Shown: positions 1-8,154 of the stretch, piece after piece | Layout: each line of letters begins with the position of its first letter | How positions within the stretch are numbered: position 1 is the first letter of the stretch | Assembly (NCBI RefSeq): GCF_049478495.1 | Contig: NZ_CP168083.1 | Location: 682,001 to 746,000, forward strand | Origin: P36-A1 sp049478495 | GTDB taxonomy: Bacteria; Bacillota_I; Bacilli_A; JAJDGJ01 | DNA length: 64,000 bases | Direction of reading: 5' to 3' | The notes under the pieces: model-generated | The model's input: the letters and a program-made list of their open reading frames with translations, nothing else | What the model was told of the DNA's origin: nothing | The model's database searches: none | Made by a program: the position numbers and the translations under genes

Positions 1-2
1 TA

Positions 3-923
3 AGTAATGCACCAATAGCAAAAATGTCTAAAGACATAAGAGATGACTTTGATGTTGATAAGCAATATGCAGATAGATTGATTATAACTGAATCTAATTA
101 TTTTCATAACCAGTCAGAATTAAAAGGCTATGAAGACTCTGGATATACTAAATATCAGTATATGTCAGTCATGGATAATCGAACAAGTAAAGTGTGTCAG
201 GAATTGGATGATCAAATATTTGAAGTAAAAAATGCTAAAGCAGGAGAAAATCTACCACCAATGCATTCTAATAACAGAAGTACTACAGTTCCATACTTAA
301 GCAGTGATTTAATGCCAACAACTAGATTTGCTAGAAATTTAGAACCTAATGATGATAATCCACTTGATACATATACGACTTATAAAGAGTATAAAAGCAA
401 ATTACCTTATAAGGATGTTACTAATGAGTGGAGATTGGAAGCAAATAAAAAAATAGCAGCTAATGAAGCGGCTATTTTACTTCCTGAGGTTATAGAACCA
501 AAAATAGGGGACATTATTAACTATAAGGGTGTTGATTATGAAATTGATGGTAAAAATGTAGTGTATGATGCATCAGTTAATGAGATTGAATTTGCACAAT
601 GGCTTTCAAAAGAATTCAGTGAAAATGTTGAAATGATACCGAGGGTCAATAATCCAGAAGGTGTAAAGGCTCCTGATTATTTATTTAAAAATAATTATTG
701 GGAATTGAAAGCAATAAAAAGTTCAAATCCATCATCTCTGTATAACAACGTTAAGAAAAAGAAGGAACAAAGTAGCAATTTCATATTCGACTTAACTGAA
801 TCTACTTTGGAAATTGAGAGTTGTAAAAAGATTATTAAACAGATATTTACCAATGAAAGAACTGATTTTGTTAAAGAAATTATGATTGTGAAAAGTAAAT
901 TTTATAATGTTTATAAGAAGTAA
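3..923 (+). CDS. Phage minor head protein (Mu gpF/SPP1 gp7-like), 5'-truncated, with C-terminal CdiA-type nuclease domain
   Basis: The reading frame is open to the left edge, so the ATG at 24 is probably internal and the gene begins outside the window. Numbering from that ATG, residues 1-90 resemble the end of the Mu F/SPP1 gp7 minor-head domain: a TES...GYEDSGYTKYQYMS strand, then DNRTSKVCQELD and a PPMHSNNR motif where relatives usually have a His/Cys pattern. Residues about 175-299 look like a CdiA C-terminal tRNase/PD-(D/E)XK-type toxin: PDY at 217-219, WELK at 226-229, then a Lys-rich helix and a SNFIFDL strand. Such polymorphic nuclease tails are known on phage head proteins. No cognate immunity gene is obvious downstream. 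The gene marks a prophage or integrated-element end. Fold assignment is by motif only; the nuclease activity is inferred. Confidence 0.65.
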   Translation, partial: SNAPIAKMSKDIRDDFDVDKQYADRLIITESNYFHNQSELKGYEDSGYTKYQYMSVMDNRTSKVCQELDDQIFEVKNAKAGENLPPMHSNNRSTTVPYLSSDLMPTTRFARNLEPNDDNPLDTYTTYKEYKSKLPYKDVTNEWRLEANKKIAANEAAILLPEVIEPKIGDIINYKGVDYEIDGKNVVYDASVNEIEFAQWLSKEFSENVEMIPRVNNPEGVKAPDYLFKNNYWELKAIKSSNPSSLYNNVKKKKEQSSNFIFDLTESTLEIESCKKIIKQIFTNERTDFVKEIMIVKSKFYNVYKK

Positions 924-924
924 A

Positions 925-966
925 AAGAAGAGGTACCGCACTCGCTAGAGCTCGACACCTCTTCTT
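925..966 (+). terminator. Hairpin terminator of the phage-type gene
   Basis: A perfect 10-bp stem (AAGAAGAGGT with ACCTCTTCTT) encloses a 22-nt loop just after the stop codon at 923. The U-tract is short. Confidence 0.6.
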
Positions 967-1049
967 ATTATCTACATTTTAACCCACAATAACATATTTG
1001 TAAACACATATACATTAATTTAATATCAAATAACCAAGGAGATACACAA

Positions 1050-1140
1050 ATGCTGGAAATTACTATTATTCAATTGCTAACAATTATTATTGGTAGCAAT
1101 TGAATTAATATTGGTCGCATTATTGTTATTTAAACGATAA
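1050..1140 (+). pseudogene. Short hydrophobic peptide gene, apparently frameshifted (type I toxin/holin-like in character)
   Basis: AAGGAGA stands 7 nt before an ATG at 1050. The frame reads MLEITIIQLLTIIIGSN and stops at 1101-1103. The neighbouring frame continues at once from 1093 with VAIELILVALLLFKR and a stop at 1138. Joined, the two would make a membrane peptide of about 29 residues with a short charged tail, the usual shape of Firmicute holin-like or type I toxin peptides. A 9-bp inverted repeat (CAATTGCTA at 1071-1079 and TAGCAATTG at 1094-1102) spans the break. The joining and the toxin idea are inference; the short peptide alone could also be what is made. Confidence 0.35.
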
Positions 1141-1387
1141 TATTAGTTTTAAACTTTATATTATTAGTAGTATTAGCCACTAAAATGGCTTTATGGTTAA
1201 CAACTGTATTAAAAACAACTCCTAAAGCTATTACTTCTTTAGGCTGTAATAAAATTATATTTGAGAATGGTTGGTATTCATAGCTATCAAAAGTCATTGT
1301 ATATAATTCGTGTTCAATAATCCCTTTAGTTAGATTTATTTTTTGCTTATTATAAAGTAATTGAATTGATTCGACATGAACTGACAC
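1130..1387 (-). CDS. Hypothetical protein, 85 aa
   Basis: This unrecognised frame begins at an ATG with a weak upstream AGGTGTC, and its 3' end overlaps the broken peptide gene on the other strand. The product is rich in Ile, Asn and Val, with no signal peptide, Cys cluster or clear membrane span. It could be a small accessory protein of the integrated element, or a chance frame in AT-rich DNA. Confidence 0.3.
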   Translation of the reverse strand: MSVHVESIQLLYNKQKINLTKGIIEHELYTMTFDSYEYQPFSNIILLQPKEVIALGVVFNTVVNHKAILVANTTNNIKFKTNIIV

Positions 1388-1389
1388 CT

Positions 1390-1751
1390 GTCAAGTATAC
1401 AGTGTAAATAATTAAATTCTTAACATTGCAATATAGCTTAAATACAGTTATCAGTTTTTTTTGTTATACTATATTTAGGAAAGGGGATAACCTCCAATTC
1501 TATAAATTTTTAAGTTGTTGTACTATTTTGAGAATTATGATGAGTTCGATAATAGTTAACAACTTTTCTGTTATATCAGACAATTTATTCATCTACCTTA
1601 CCTAATTATATTACGCCACACTACCGGCAGTGTAAAGCGTTTTTAAATAATATTTAGTATTTGAAATCAAAAGTGTCATATTATTTTTAGAAATGTCATT
1701 TAATCGATTGTTTTAGAGAAATTTTTAAGGATAAAAAGCAATTACGGCATT
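1390..1751. other. Gene-free stretch with a long imperfect stem-loop
   Basis: No credible coding frame is seen. A possible -10 (TATACT at 1465-1470) precedes a GGAAAGGGGATAACC segment. AAGTTGTT near 1511 can then pair with AACAACTT near 1558, reinforced by ACTATT/AATAGT inside, giving a stem-loop of about 55 nt. This could be a small RNA, for instance the RNA partner of the decayed peptide gene upstream. That role is conjecture. Confidence 0.35.
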
Positions 1752-1774
1752 AAAAAAAGCCCTAATAAAGGCTT
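1752..1774 (-). terminator. Terminator of tRNA-Trp
   Basis: On the minus strand, AAGCC pairs with GGCTT and is followed by a run of seven U, 11 nt beyond the CCA end of the tRNA. Confidence 0.6.
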
Positions 1775-1784
1775 ATTTGTTAAA

Positions 1785-1858
1785 TGGCAGGGGTGGCAGG
1801 AATCGAACCCGCAATAACGGTTTTGGAGACCGTGGTTATGCCGTTTAACTACACCCCT
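1785..1858 (-). tRNA. tRNA-Trp (CCA)
   Basis: The reverse complement folds as a cloverleaf. The acceptor stem is AGGGGTG/CACCCCT, the discriminator is G, and CCA is encoded. The anticodon arm is ACGGT-CTCCAAA-ACCGT with anticodon CCA, and the T loop is GGTTCGATTCC. Reading only UGG, it agrees with UGA being a stop in this genome. It stands alone with its own terminator, at the border of the element-like left end. Confidence 0.95.
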
Positions 1859-1935
1859 AGTTGATTGGCTTACCATGTAATTATACATTATTAGAATATA
1901 CAATGCAATTTATTTTTGACAAAAAGTGCTATTTA

Positions 1936-1970
1936 CGAAAAAAAGTTATATATTTTATAACTTTTTTTCG
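1936..1970. terminator. Perfect 15-bp inverted repeat, bidirectional terminator
   Basis: CGAAAAAAAGTTATA and its exact complement flank a 5-nt loop. A-runs and U-runs on both sides suit termination in either direction. It sits directly after the stop of the 51-codon minus-strand gene. Confidence 0.75.
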
Positions 1971-1974
1971 ATAA

Positions 1975-2130
1975 CTATTTATTATTACTATTTTTAACAT
2001 TAACTTCATTAGTTTTAAAATCAGTAATAGAGTACTTTGGACTTCTATTACTAAAACTAAAGCCAGGTATTCTTTTTTCTTTAAAATTAGTTAAACTAAT
2101 TGGTTTTCTATTTATAACGCTTGTTTTCAT
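1975..2130 (-). CDS. Small basic hypothetical protein, 51 aa
   Basis: A short gene is clearly delimited by a strong SD (GGAGGG, 7 nt before the ATG) and a 15-bp terminator hairpin 5 nt after the stop. The product begins MKTSVINRKPISLTNFKEK and is rich in Lys, Asn and Ser, with no membrane segment, Cys or signal peptide; it is probably cytoplasmic and basic. I do not recognise a family. The good SD, terminator and neighbour-like codon use argue for a real small gene. Confidence 0.6.
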   Translation of the reverse strand: MKTSVINRKPISLTNFKEKRIPGFSFSNRSPKYSITDFKTNEVNVKNSNNK

Positions 2131-2319
2131 TATTATTCCCTCCATTAAGAACTAAAATATAGCATAGAACTAACCTTTATTTCAATTCCTTTGCTTTTGA
2201 AAATGGAAAAATTAATTCATATTACTAATTAAGATAAAATTAAAGTTGTAATAAATTTAACAAAGTGGAAATACAGGTGTATTATGAAAGTATAAAAATT
2301 AAAGATTGAGGTGTATAAA

Positions 2320-3729
2320 ATGAAAAAATGGAATGGTGAATGTACTACAATTCTAGTAGGAAAAGATGCATCAATTGATGGATCAACAATGATAGCTCGT
2401 AATGAAGATGGACATGAAGCAGTAGGACCAAAACAATTTCTAGTTATTAATCCAGAAGATCAAATGAGAAGTTATGAATCAGTAATAAGTAAAGTGAAAA
2501 TTGAATTACCAGATAATCCTTTAAGATACACTGTAATGCCAAATGCAGTAAGAGATCAAGGAATTTGGGGAGAAGCAGGAATTAACAGTAAAAATGTAGC
2601 AATGTCTGCTACTGAAACAATTACAACAAATGCAAGAATTTTAGGAGTAGATCCTTATGTAGATGGTGGAATTGGTGAAGAAGACATGGTAACAATAGTT
2701 TTACCTTATATTTCAAGTGCTAAAGAAGGTGTTGAAAGATTAGGTATGTTAACAGAAAAATTTGGAACATATGAACCTAATGGAGTAGCATTTTCTGATA
2801 AAGATGAAGTATGGTGGTATGAAAGTATCGGAGGACATCATTGGGCTGCAGTAAGAGTACCTGATGATTCATATGTCGTAGCTCCAAATAGATTTAACAT
2901 AGATCATTTTGACTTTGCATCAAAAGATTATTTATGTTCTAAAGATTTAGAACAATTAATAATGGATAATAATCTAAATGCATCTAAAGATGGTAGTATT
3001 AATTTAAGACATATATTTGGTAGTGCAACAATTAAAGACCATCATTATAATAATCCAAGAACATGGTATATTCAAAAATTCTTTAACAAAGAATTGAATA
3101 ATCAACCAATGGATGATGATCAACCATTTATATTAGTACCAAATAAAAAAATATGTATGGAAGATATTAAATTTTTACTAAGTTCACATTATCAAGATAC
3201 TCCATATGATCCATATAGTACAATAAGTGATCCAGAAACAAAAAAATTGTTTAGACCTATAGGAATAAACAGAAATCACTCAGTTCATTTATGTCAAATA
3301 AGAAATAATGTACCTGAAGAAATTGCAGGAGTTCATTGGTTAGCATTTGGACCAAATACATTTAATGCTCTAGTACCATTTTATTCAAATGTAACTAAAA
3401 CACCTAAAGCATACGCTAATGCAACAGGTACAGGTGACTTTACAAATATGTATTGGCTAACTTGTGCAATTGCCTTATTAGGTGATTATAACTATGATTT
3501 ATATAGTGACTTAGAAAATGCTTTTGAACAAAATGCACATGCAAGTTTTAGAAACATAACAATGAAGGCAGATAAAGAAGCAGTAAATAAAAAGGATATA
3601 AATAAATATCTAGAAAAAATTAATGATGAACTTTCAGAAGACTCATTAAAAAGATCTACAAAACTACTTGAAGATATGGTAGTATTAGGATCACCACATA
3701 TGAAATTAAGATATAGTCTAGGTGACTAA
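2320..3729 (+). CDS. pepD: C69-family dipeptidase (PepD type), 469 aa
   Basis: This is an N-terminal-nucleophile peptidase that cleaves dipeptides, acting in the cytoplasm or at the surface. The ATG at 2320, with TGAGGTG 6 nt before it, is preferred over an in-frame GTG at 2311. That places the candidate catalytic cysteine at position 8 (MKKWNGECTT), followed by the family's DGSTMIARNEDG signature. Length matches PepD enzymes (about 460-480 aa) and no transmembrane segment is seen. An insertion sequence begins only a few bases after the stop, so the native 3' context has been replaced by the IS end. It may supply amino acids to the arginine/ornithine pathway further along, but that is inference. 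Confidence 0.9.
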   Translation: MKKWNGECTTILVGKDASIDGSTMIARNEDGHEAVGPKQFLVINPEDQMRSYESVISKVKIELPDNPLRYTVMPNAVRDQGIWGEAGINSKNVAMSATETITTNARILGVDPYVDGGIGEEDMVTIVLPYISSAKEGVERLGMLTEKFGTYEPNGVAFSDKDEVWWYESIGGHHWAAVRVPDDSYVVAPNRFNIDHFDFASKDYLCSKDLEQLIMDNNLNASKDGSINLRHIFGSATIKDHHYNNPRTWYIQKFFNKELNNQPMDDDQPFILVPNKKICMEDIKFLLSSHYQDTPYDPYSTISDPETKKLFRPIGINRNHSVHLCQIRNNVPEEIAGVHWLAFGPNTFNALVPFYSNVTKTPKAYANATGTGDFTNMYWLTCAIALLGDYNYDLYSDLENAFEQNAHASFRNITMKADKEAVNKKDINKYLEKINDELSEDSLKRSTKLLEDMVVLGSPHMKLRYSLGD

Positions 3730-3731
3730 TA

Positions 3732-3784
3732 AAAAAGGAGCTGTAATGCATTGATTTAATAATCATGCATTATAGCTTTTTTAG
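3732..3784 (+). terminator. Terminator-like palindrome at the left IS end
   Basis: AAAAGGAGCTGTAATGCAT pairs with ATGCATTATAGCTTTTTT around a short AT-rich loop. It can serve both as terminator after the dipeptidase and as IS end. Confidence 0.6.
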
Positions 3785-3823
3785 TTTTAATACAGAATTT
3801 GTTCAGTTATTAGTATATTTCAT

Positions 3824-3848
3824 AAAAAAAGGCATTATTAAAAAGCCT
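3824..3848 (-). terminator. Terminator of the transposase gene
   Basis: On the minus strand AGGC pairs with GCCT and is followed by seven U, 25 nt after the transposase stop. Confidence 0.5.
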
Positions 3849-3872
3849 ATCACGATATTAAGTTTAAATATA

Positions 3873-5453
3873 TCAATTAAGCTTAATTCTGCTTTTTTTA
3901 TTATGATATTTTTTTATGTTATATCCTATACATATTAGTAAAAGCTCAGTTTTGACATTCTCTATCTTTTTTCTATGTATTCTAGTGTATTGATAATCTT
4001 GTTTAATTATTCCAAATGTTCCTTCTGCTTGGATACTTCTTTGTTTTCTTAAGTTACTACCAAAATCTCCTGTAAGGTTTTCATTTACTTTTTTGTACAT
4101 TTCTTCAAGCTCAGGTGTAACTGTTATCATTCTATTTCCTGCAGCTTTAGTGCATTCTGATTTGACTGGACAGTCATTACATTTAGTGCATTCATATTTA
4201 TATTGTTTTTTTCCGTAGCCATTTACATCTATTATATTTTCACTTATTAAAACATTAAACTCTTGATTTTCAGGACAAATTTTGAATCCATTTTCTGATG
4301 TTTTAAAGTTAATAGCTTGATATTTTTTCTTCTTAACAAAAGTTTTATCAAAATTAACTTTATTGAATAATGGGTATTTTAAAGTTAATTCCATATTGTG
4401 TTCTTTACAATATTTATAGTTTTCAAAACTACCATATCCAGCATCACCTACTGGATACTGTGGATAACTTTTATATTTAGATTTATACAAATCCATTAAT
4501 GGAATGAATGTTCTCAAATCATTGGCACACTGAAATATATCTGCAACCATTATATATTCACTTGAAACTCCTACTTGGATATTATACCCTGGTTTAAAAA
4601 CTCCAGTATTGTTATAATAATCATATTTCATGTGCATGAAAGTGGCATCATGATCAGTTTTAGAGTAACTGTTTCTATTTTCAAATATTTTAAAATGTTC
4701 TTCATATTTAGCTAATCTTGAATAATAATCATTTATTTTTTCATGTTTTCTTTGTAAATCGTGTTTTCTAGATCCTTTTCCATAAACAAACTCAATTTTT
4801 TGTTTTTTTATATTTATTTCAATATCTTCTACTATTGTTTTTAAGTATGTTGATTTATATTTATTTTTAACTGGAAAATATTGATCATAACATTTATTAT
4901 ATTCTACTATGAAAGTTGAAACATTAGTAAATAGTTTTTGTTGAAATTTTTCAACAGCTTTACGCCATACAAAACTAGTCTTTTTAGCATTGGCTTCAAA
5001 TTTAGTACCATCTATATAAAGTTTTGAAGTATCAATTGAATCATCACAAGAGATAATATATTTATTTATATCATAAAATATATTTTCTATATTTTTATCA
5101 ACTAAATTTTCATTTATAAATGTTGCGAAAGCATTGTGAGATGGAGTCTTCATATTACAAAGACTCATAAATCGTATGTCTGTTTTACATGCTTGTTCTA
5201 TTTTTCTTAAAGAATAAATTTGGTTAGTATATGCAAATAAAATAACTAGTAACATCATTGTAGGATCATACCCTTGATTACCTCTATGGTATGATCGAGT
5301 TATGTATTTTGATAAATTAAATCCTTTCATTAGTTCTACAAATGAATGTACTACATCATCAGCTGGTGAAATTACTTCTACTTCTAGTGGTAAAATAAGC
5401 TGAACTGGTTTATAATTAAAAGCATAATTGTTATTGAGTAATTCGGTATTCAT
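3873..5453 (-). CDS. IS1182-family DDE transposase, 526 aa
   Basis: The enzyme catalyses cut-and-paste movement of the surrounding element. The N-terminal helical domain (1-130) contains the usual YHRGNQGYDPTMMLLV and SLRKIEQAC motifs. The catalytic triad appears intact: D148 (YIDGT), D337 (VGDAGYG) and E477 (QAEGTFG). A Cys cluster (CTKCNDCPVKSEC, about 422-434) lies between the last two. Full length without stops suggests recent activity. The start has no recognisable SD and is preceded by a strong hairpin in the leader, as if expression were deliberately poor. Confidence 0.9.
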   Translation of the reverse strand: MNTELLNNNYAFNYKPVQLILPLEVEVISPADDVVHSFVELMKGFNLSKYITRSYHRGNQGYDPTMMLLVILFAYTNQIYSLRKIEQACKTDIRFMSLCNMKTPSHNAFATFINENLVDKNIENIFYDINKYIISCDDSIDTSKLYIDGTKFEANAKKTSFVWRKAVEKFQQKLFTNVSTFIVEYNKCYDQYFPVKNKYKSTYLKTIVEDIEINIKKQKIEFVYGKGSRKHDLQRKHEKINDYYSRLAKYEEHFKIFENRNSYSKTDHDATFMHMKYDYYNNTGVFKPGYNIQVGVSSEYIMVADIFQCANDLRTFIPLMDLYKSKYKSYPQYPVGDAGYGSFENYKYCKEHNMELTLKYPLFNKVNFDKTFVKKKKYQAINFKTSENGFKICPENQEFNVLISENIIDVNGYGKKQYKYECTKCNDCPVKSECTKAAGNRMITVTPELEEMYKKVNENLTGDFGSNLRKQRSIQAEGTFGIIKQDYQYTRIHRKKIENVKTELLLICIGYNIKKYHNKKSRIKLN

Positions 5454-5468
5454 ATATCAATTATACTA

Positions 5469-5514
5469 AAAAGGAAGAATGTTTTCTCTACATTGAGTAA
5501 ACATTCTTCCTTTT
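5469..5514 (-). terminator. 16-bp perfect hairpin in the transposase leader
   Basis: AAAAGGAAGAATGTTT and its exact complement enclose a 14-nt loop, ending in a U-rich arm about 16 nt before the transposase ATG. It resembles a terminator that would stop transcription entering the IS from outside, as known for some insertion sequences. Confidence 0.6.
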
Positions 5515-5552
5515 ATTGTATAGGACTATATATGCTAATGCATTACAGCCCC

Positions 5553-5611
5553 TTTTTATGCTTATAAATTTTATGCTTATAATTTTTATGCATATAATAA
5601 TTATGCATATA
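5553..5611. repeat. Tandem repeat, about 16-nt unit, 3-4 copies
   Basis: Units close to TTTTATGCTTATAAAT follow one another, the last copies drifting to ATGCATATAA. The array abuts the right IS end and runs into the last codons of the antiporter gene. Confidence 0.6.
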
Positions 5612-6752
5612 TTTTTTTAGCGAATACTTTTAACAGTAATGGTGATATTAAAGTACTTAATAAAATAACAATGATAAACGCTGAATAATGTAAATTATTA
5701 ATAATTTCTGCTTCTTTACCAATTTGTATGATAATTAAGGCCATTTCACCACGAGAAATCATACCGGCACCAATCATCAATGAAGAATTTTGTTCAAATT
5801 TTGATAATCGTGCCCCAATATAACCACCAATTAATTTTGTAAGTACAGCAATTGCAGTAAATGATAAAATAAATAGAATTTGTGGATAGAAATCAGATAG
5901 CTCAACATTTAAACCTATACTTACAAAAAAGACAGGTATAAATATTGAATAACCAATTTCTTCAACACTTTTTAATACTTCATCAAACACCTCAGTTTGT
6001 GCAACGGCTACACCAGCAAAAAAGGCACCAATCACAGAACTTAAACCAACAAGATCTGCAACATAAGACATAGCTAAGCAAATTACAAGAGACATTATAA
6101 TAACAGCAGAGTTAGATTTAATTTTAGAACTATAATTCATAATAAAAGGTGCAATCCATTTTATTAAGAAAAAGATACCACCAAAATAAAGTATTTGTTC
6201 AACAAATACTAGAGGTAGATTAGTAACAGAAGATTCGCTTGAAGTAGTTAAGAATGATAAACCAATACTTACAACAAAGACAACTAAAATATCATCTACT
6301 ATGGCAGCTCCTAAAATTGTCGATCCTTCTTTTGAATTCAAAATATTTAACTCTTTTAAAACATCCACAGATATACTAACAGAAGTCGCTGCTAAAGCTA
6401 TTCCTAAAAAGATAGCTTCATTAAAATTAAGATTAAAGCCAACACCAGTAAAAATTCCACCAATAATAGGTAAAATAACTCCTAATGAAGCTACCATAAT
6501 AGCTGGTTTAAAATATTTTTTTAACAAAGAAACATTACTTTCTAAACCAGCCATAAACATTAATATAATAATACCTATTTCAGAAAACTCTTTTACAATT
6601 ACATCAGGATGAACTACATTGAAACCAGCTTTTCCTAAAATTAGGCCCACTAATAATTGACCAATTACAGCTGGAATTGCAATTTTTCTAGACAAATGAC
6701 TAATAAGAGTAGTAGAAATAAGTATAATACATAAAATACCAATAAATTCCAT
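5601..6752 (-). CDS. Monovalent cation:proton antiporter, CPA2 (KefB/GerN) type, 383 aa
   Basis: An integral membrane antiporter exchanging Na+ or K+ for protons. The whole chain is hydrophobic, with about 12 membrane spans. The CPA2 core is visible: IAIPAVIGQLLVGLILG near 25-45, ALAATSVSISVDVLKEL near 120, and the ion-binding Asp pair in GAAIVDDILVVF near 150. It ends soon after the transport domain, so the C-terminal RCK/TrkA-N regulatory domain of KefB is absent. The start is set by AGGAGG 6 nt upstream. It is monocistronic, and the 3' end lies in a short tandem repeat beside the IS. Confidence 0.88.
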   Translation of the reverse strand: MEFIGILCIILISTTLISHLSRKIAIPAVIGQLLVGLILGKAGFNVVHPDVIVKEFSEIGIIILMFMAGLESNVSLLKKYFKPAIMVASLGVILPIIGGIFTGVGFNLNFNEAIFLGIALAATSVSISVDVLKELNILNSKEGSTILGAAIVDDILVVFVVSIGLSFLTTSSESSVTNLPLVFVEQILYFGGIFFLIKWIAPFIMNYSSKIKSNSAVIIMSLVICLAMSYVADLVGLSSVIGAFFAGVAVAQTEVFDEVLKSVEEIGYSIFIPVFFVSIGLNVELSDFYPQILFILSFTAIAVLTKLIGGYIGARLSKFEQNSSLMIGAGMISRGEMALIIIQIGKEAEIINNLHYSAFIIVILLSTLISPLLLKVFAKKIYA

Positions 6753-6769
6753 ATTAACCTCCTATACTT

Positions 6770-7078
6770 ATAATAACACGTAATATAATTATAACATTGC
6801 TAGTAAACTGTTTTATATTCGAGTTTAGAAAAAAAATATAAAAAAATAATTAACAAATCTTTTAATATAATTAATATTATTAATTACGAGAATAAAAGTT
6901 AATATTATAATAAAAAAATGTATATATAATTAAAAATAATGGTAGAAATATTTACATTAAACAGTATATAAGTTAATAATATAAAATAATAATTATAAAT
7001 AATAGTTAATAATTAATAGACAGTATGATTATACTGTCTATTAATAAAACATTTATATCCAATTTTAAAATAAAAAAG
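6770..7078. other. AT-rich intergenic region with one strong palindrome
   Basis: No coding frame is credible here. The one distinct structure is a 14-bp perfect inverted repeat (TTAATAGACAGTAT, 7013-7026, and its complement, 7031-7044) with a 4-nt loop, 35 nt after the nucleoside hydrolase stop. It is either an A/U-rich terminator for that gene or an operator. Confidence 0.5.
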
Positions 7079-7987
7079 CTACATTATTTTTAATAAATTA
7101 CTACACCATTTAGCAAATTCTTTAGTATCAAGTCCCATACAAACATCAACATACGGTTTATTTATAATGCTAGGATGATAATCGACAACAGTTGCACCTT
7201 TTGCAAAACCATCTTTAACAATTTTGACATCTAATTTTTCAACGTTAAAAAATTCTGGATGCTCTAAATAAAAAATAGTACAAACATCATGCATTGAAAT
7301 ACCATCATCAAAATTTCCGTCTTGATATTCACTGAACATTTGATAAAACATTTTTTGAATTTTAGACCCTTTTAATAAAGGTGCTAATTCATTGTTAGTT
7401 AGTAAAGCATTATTTGTTGCATTTAAACCAACCATAACTAAAGAAACATTAGTATTAAAAACTAAATCTGCAGCCAGTGGATCAACATAAAAATTAAATT
7501 CAGCACAACTTGAAACATTTCCTAAACCAATGCCTCCACCCATCATTACAATTTCTTCAATATTATTTTTTACTTCCGGATACATCTTTAACAGTAAAGC
7601 AATGTTAGTCAAGGCTGCAAGACTAATAATTGTCACAGGTTTTTCACTTGCTAATATAGCTTTTCTCATAGCATTAACAGCACTTAATTCAATAACACTT
7701 TTTAAAGATTTTGGTAAAACAATACTACCAATACCACTTTTTCCATGTACATAACTAGCATCACTTAAATCACCTAATAAAGGATATTCACTACCTTTAG
7801 CTACATCTACATCATATCCAAAATAACTAATTAAGTCTAAAGTATTCCTAGTTGTATTTTCAAGATTAACATTTCCTGCCATTGTAGTAACTAATAAAAT
7901 ATCATATTTATTAGAAAACAATGCACATGCTAAAGCTAAAGCATCATCAATTCCAGGATCTGTATCAATAATAATTGGTTTTTTCAT
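7079..7987 (-). CDS. Inosine/uridine-preferring nucleoside hydrolase, 302 aa
   Basis: It hydrolyses the N-glycosidic bond of ribonucleosides to base plus ribose in the cytoplasm for nucleoside salvage. The Ca2+-binding N-terminal signature DTDPGIDDALAL is intact (about 8-19), and other family segments are present: the MMGGG motif near 148 and the NFYVDPLAAD segment near 162. The start at 7987 is preferred because an in-frame ATG 18 nt upstream lies within the SD itself (ATGAGGAGT). Length matches the family (about 305-320). It is monocistronic, between the antiporter and a divergent coiled-coil protein. Confidence 0.9.
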   Translation of the reverse strand: MKKPIIIDTDPGIDDALALACALFSNKYDILLVTTMAGNVNLENTTRNTLDLISYFGYDVDVAKGSEYPLLGDLSDASYVHGKSGIGSIVLPKSLKSVIELSAVNAMRKAILASEKPVTIISLAALTNIALLLKMYPEVKNNIEEIVMMGGGIGLGNVSSCAEFNFYVDPLAADLVFNTNVSLVMVGLNATNNALLTNNELAPLLKGSKIQKMFYQMFSEYQDGNFDDGISMHDVCTIFYLEHPEFFNVEKLDVKIVKDGFAKGATVVDYHPSIINKPYVDVCMGLDTKEFAKWCSNLLKIM

Positions 7988-8154
7988 TTTTTTATAACTC
8001 CTCATTAAATAAATTATATCTAATATAATAATAACATATTTTCAATAAACTAAAAATACACATTACTTAAGGTATTTTATTGTATTTCTTGTAGTAAAAA
8101 TAGTAAAATAATAATTATAAGAGTATACTATACTATAAGAGTGGAGGAATTTAA

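Larger units (their letters stand above)
3732..5557. mobile_element. IS1182-like insertion sequence with about 20-bp terminal inverted repeats
   Basis: The left end (3732-3752, AAAAAGGAGCTGTAATGCATT) and the reverse complement of the right end (5537-5557, AAAAAGGGGCTGTAATGCATT) match at all but one base. They flank a single intact transposase gene on the minus strand. No clear direct target duplication is visible outside these ends. The left TIR is itself one arm of a terminator-like palindrome (3732-3784), so the element end may also terminate the dipeptidase transcript. The element lies between dipeptidase and antiporter without breaking either. Confidence 0.8.

Noticed and set aside
3732..5557. 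Direct target-site duplication of the IS
   Set aside because: The flanking A-run and T-run are inverted relative to one another and so belong to the TIR; no direct repeat was found outside.
6301..6612. 103-codon frame opposite the antiporter gene
   Set aside because: Shadow of the antiporter codons; no SD and no plausible protein.
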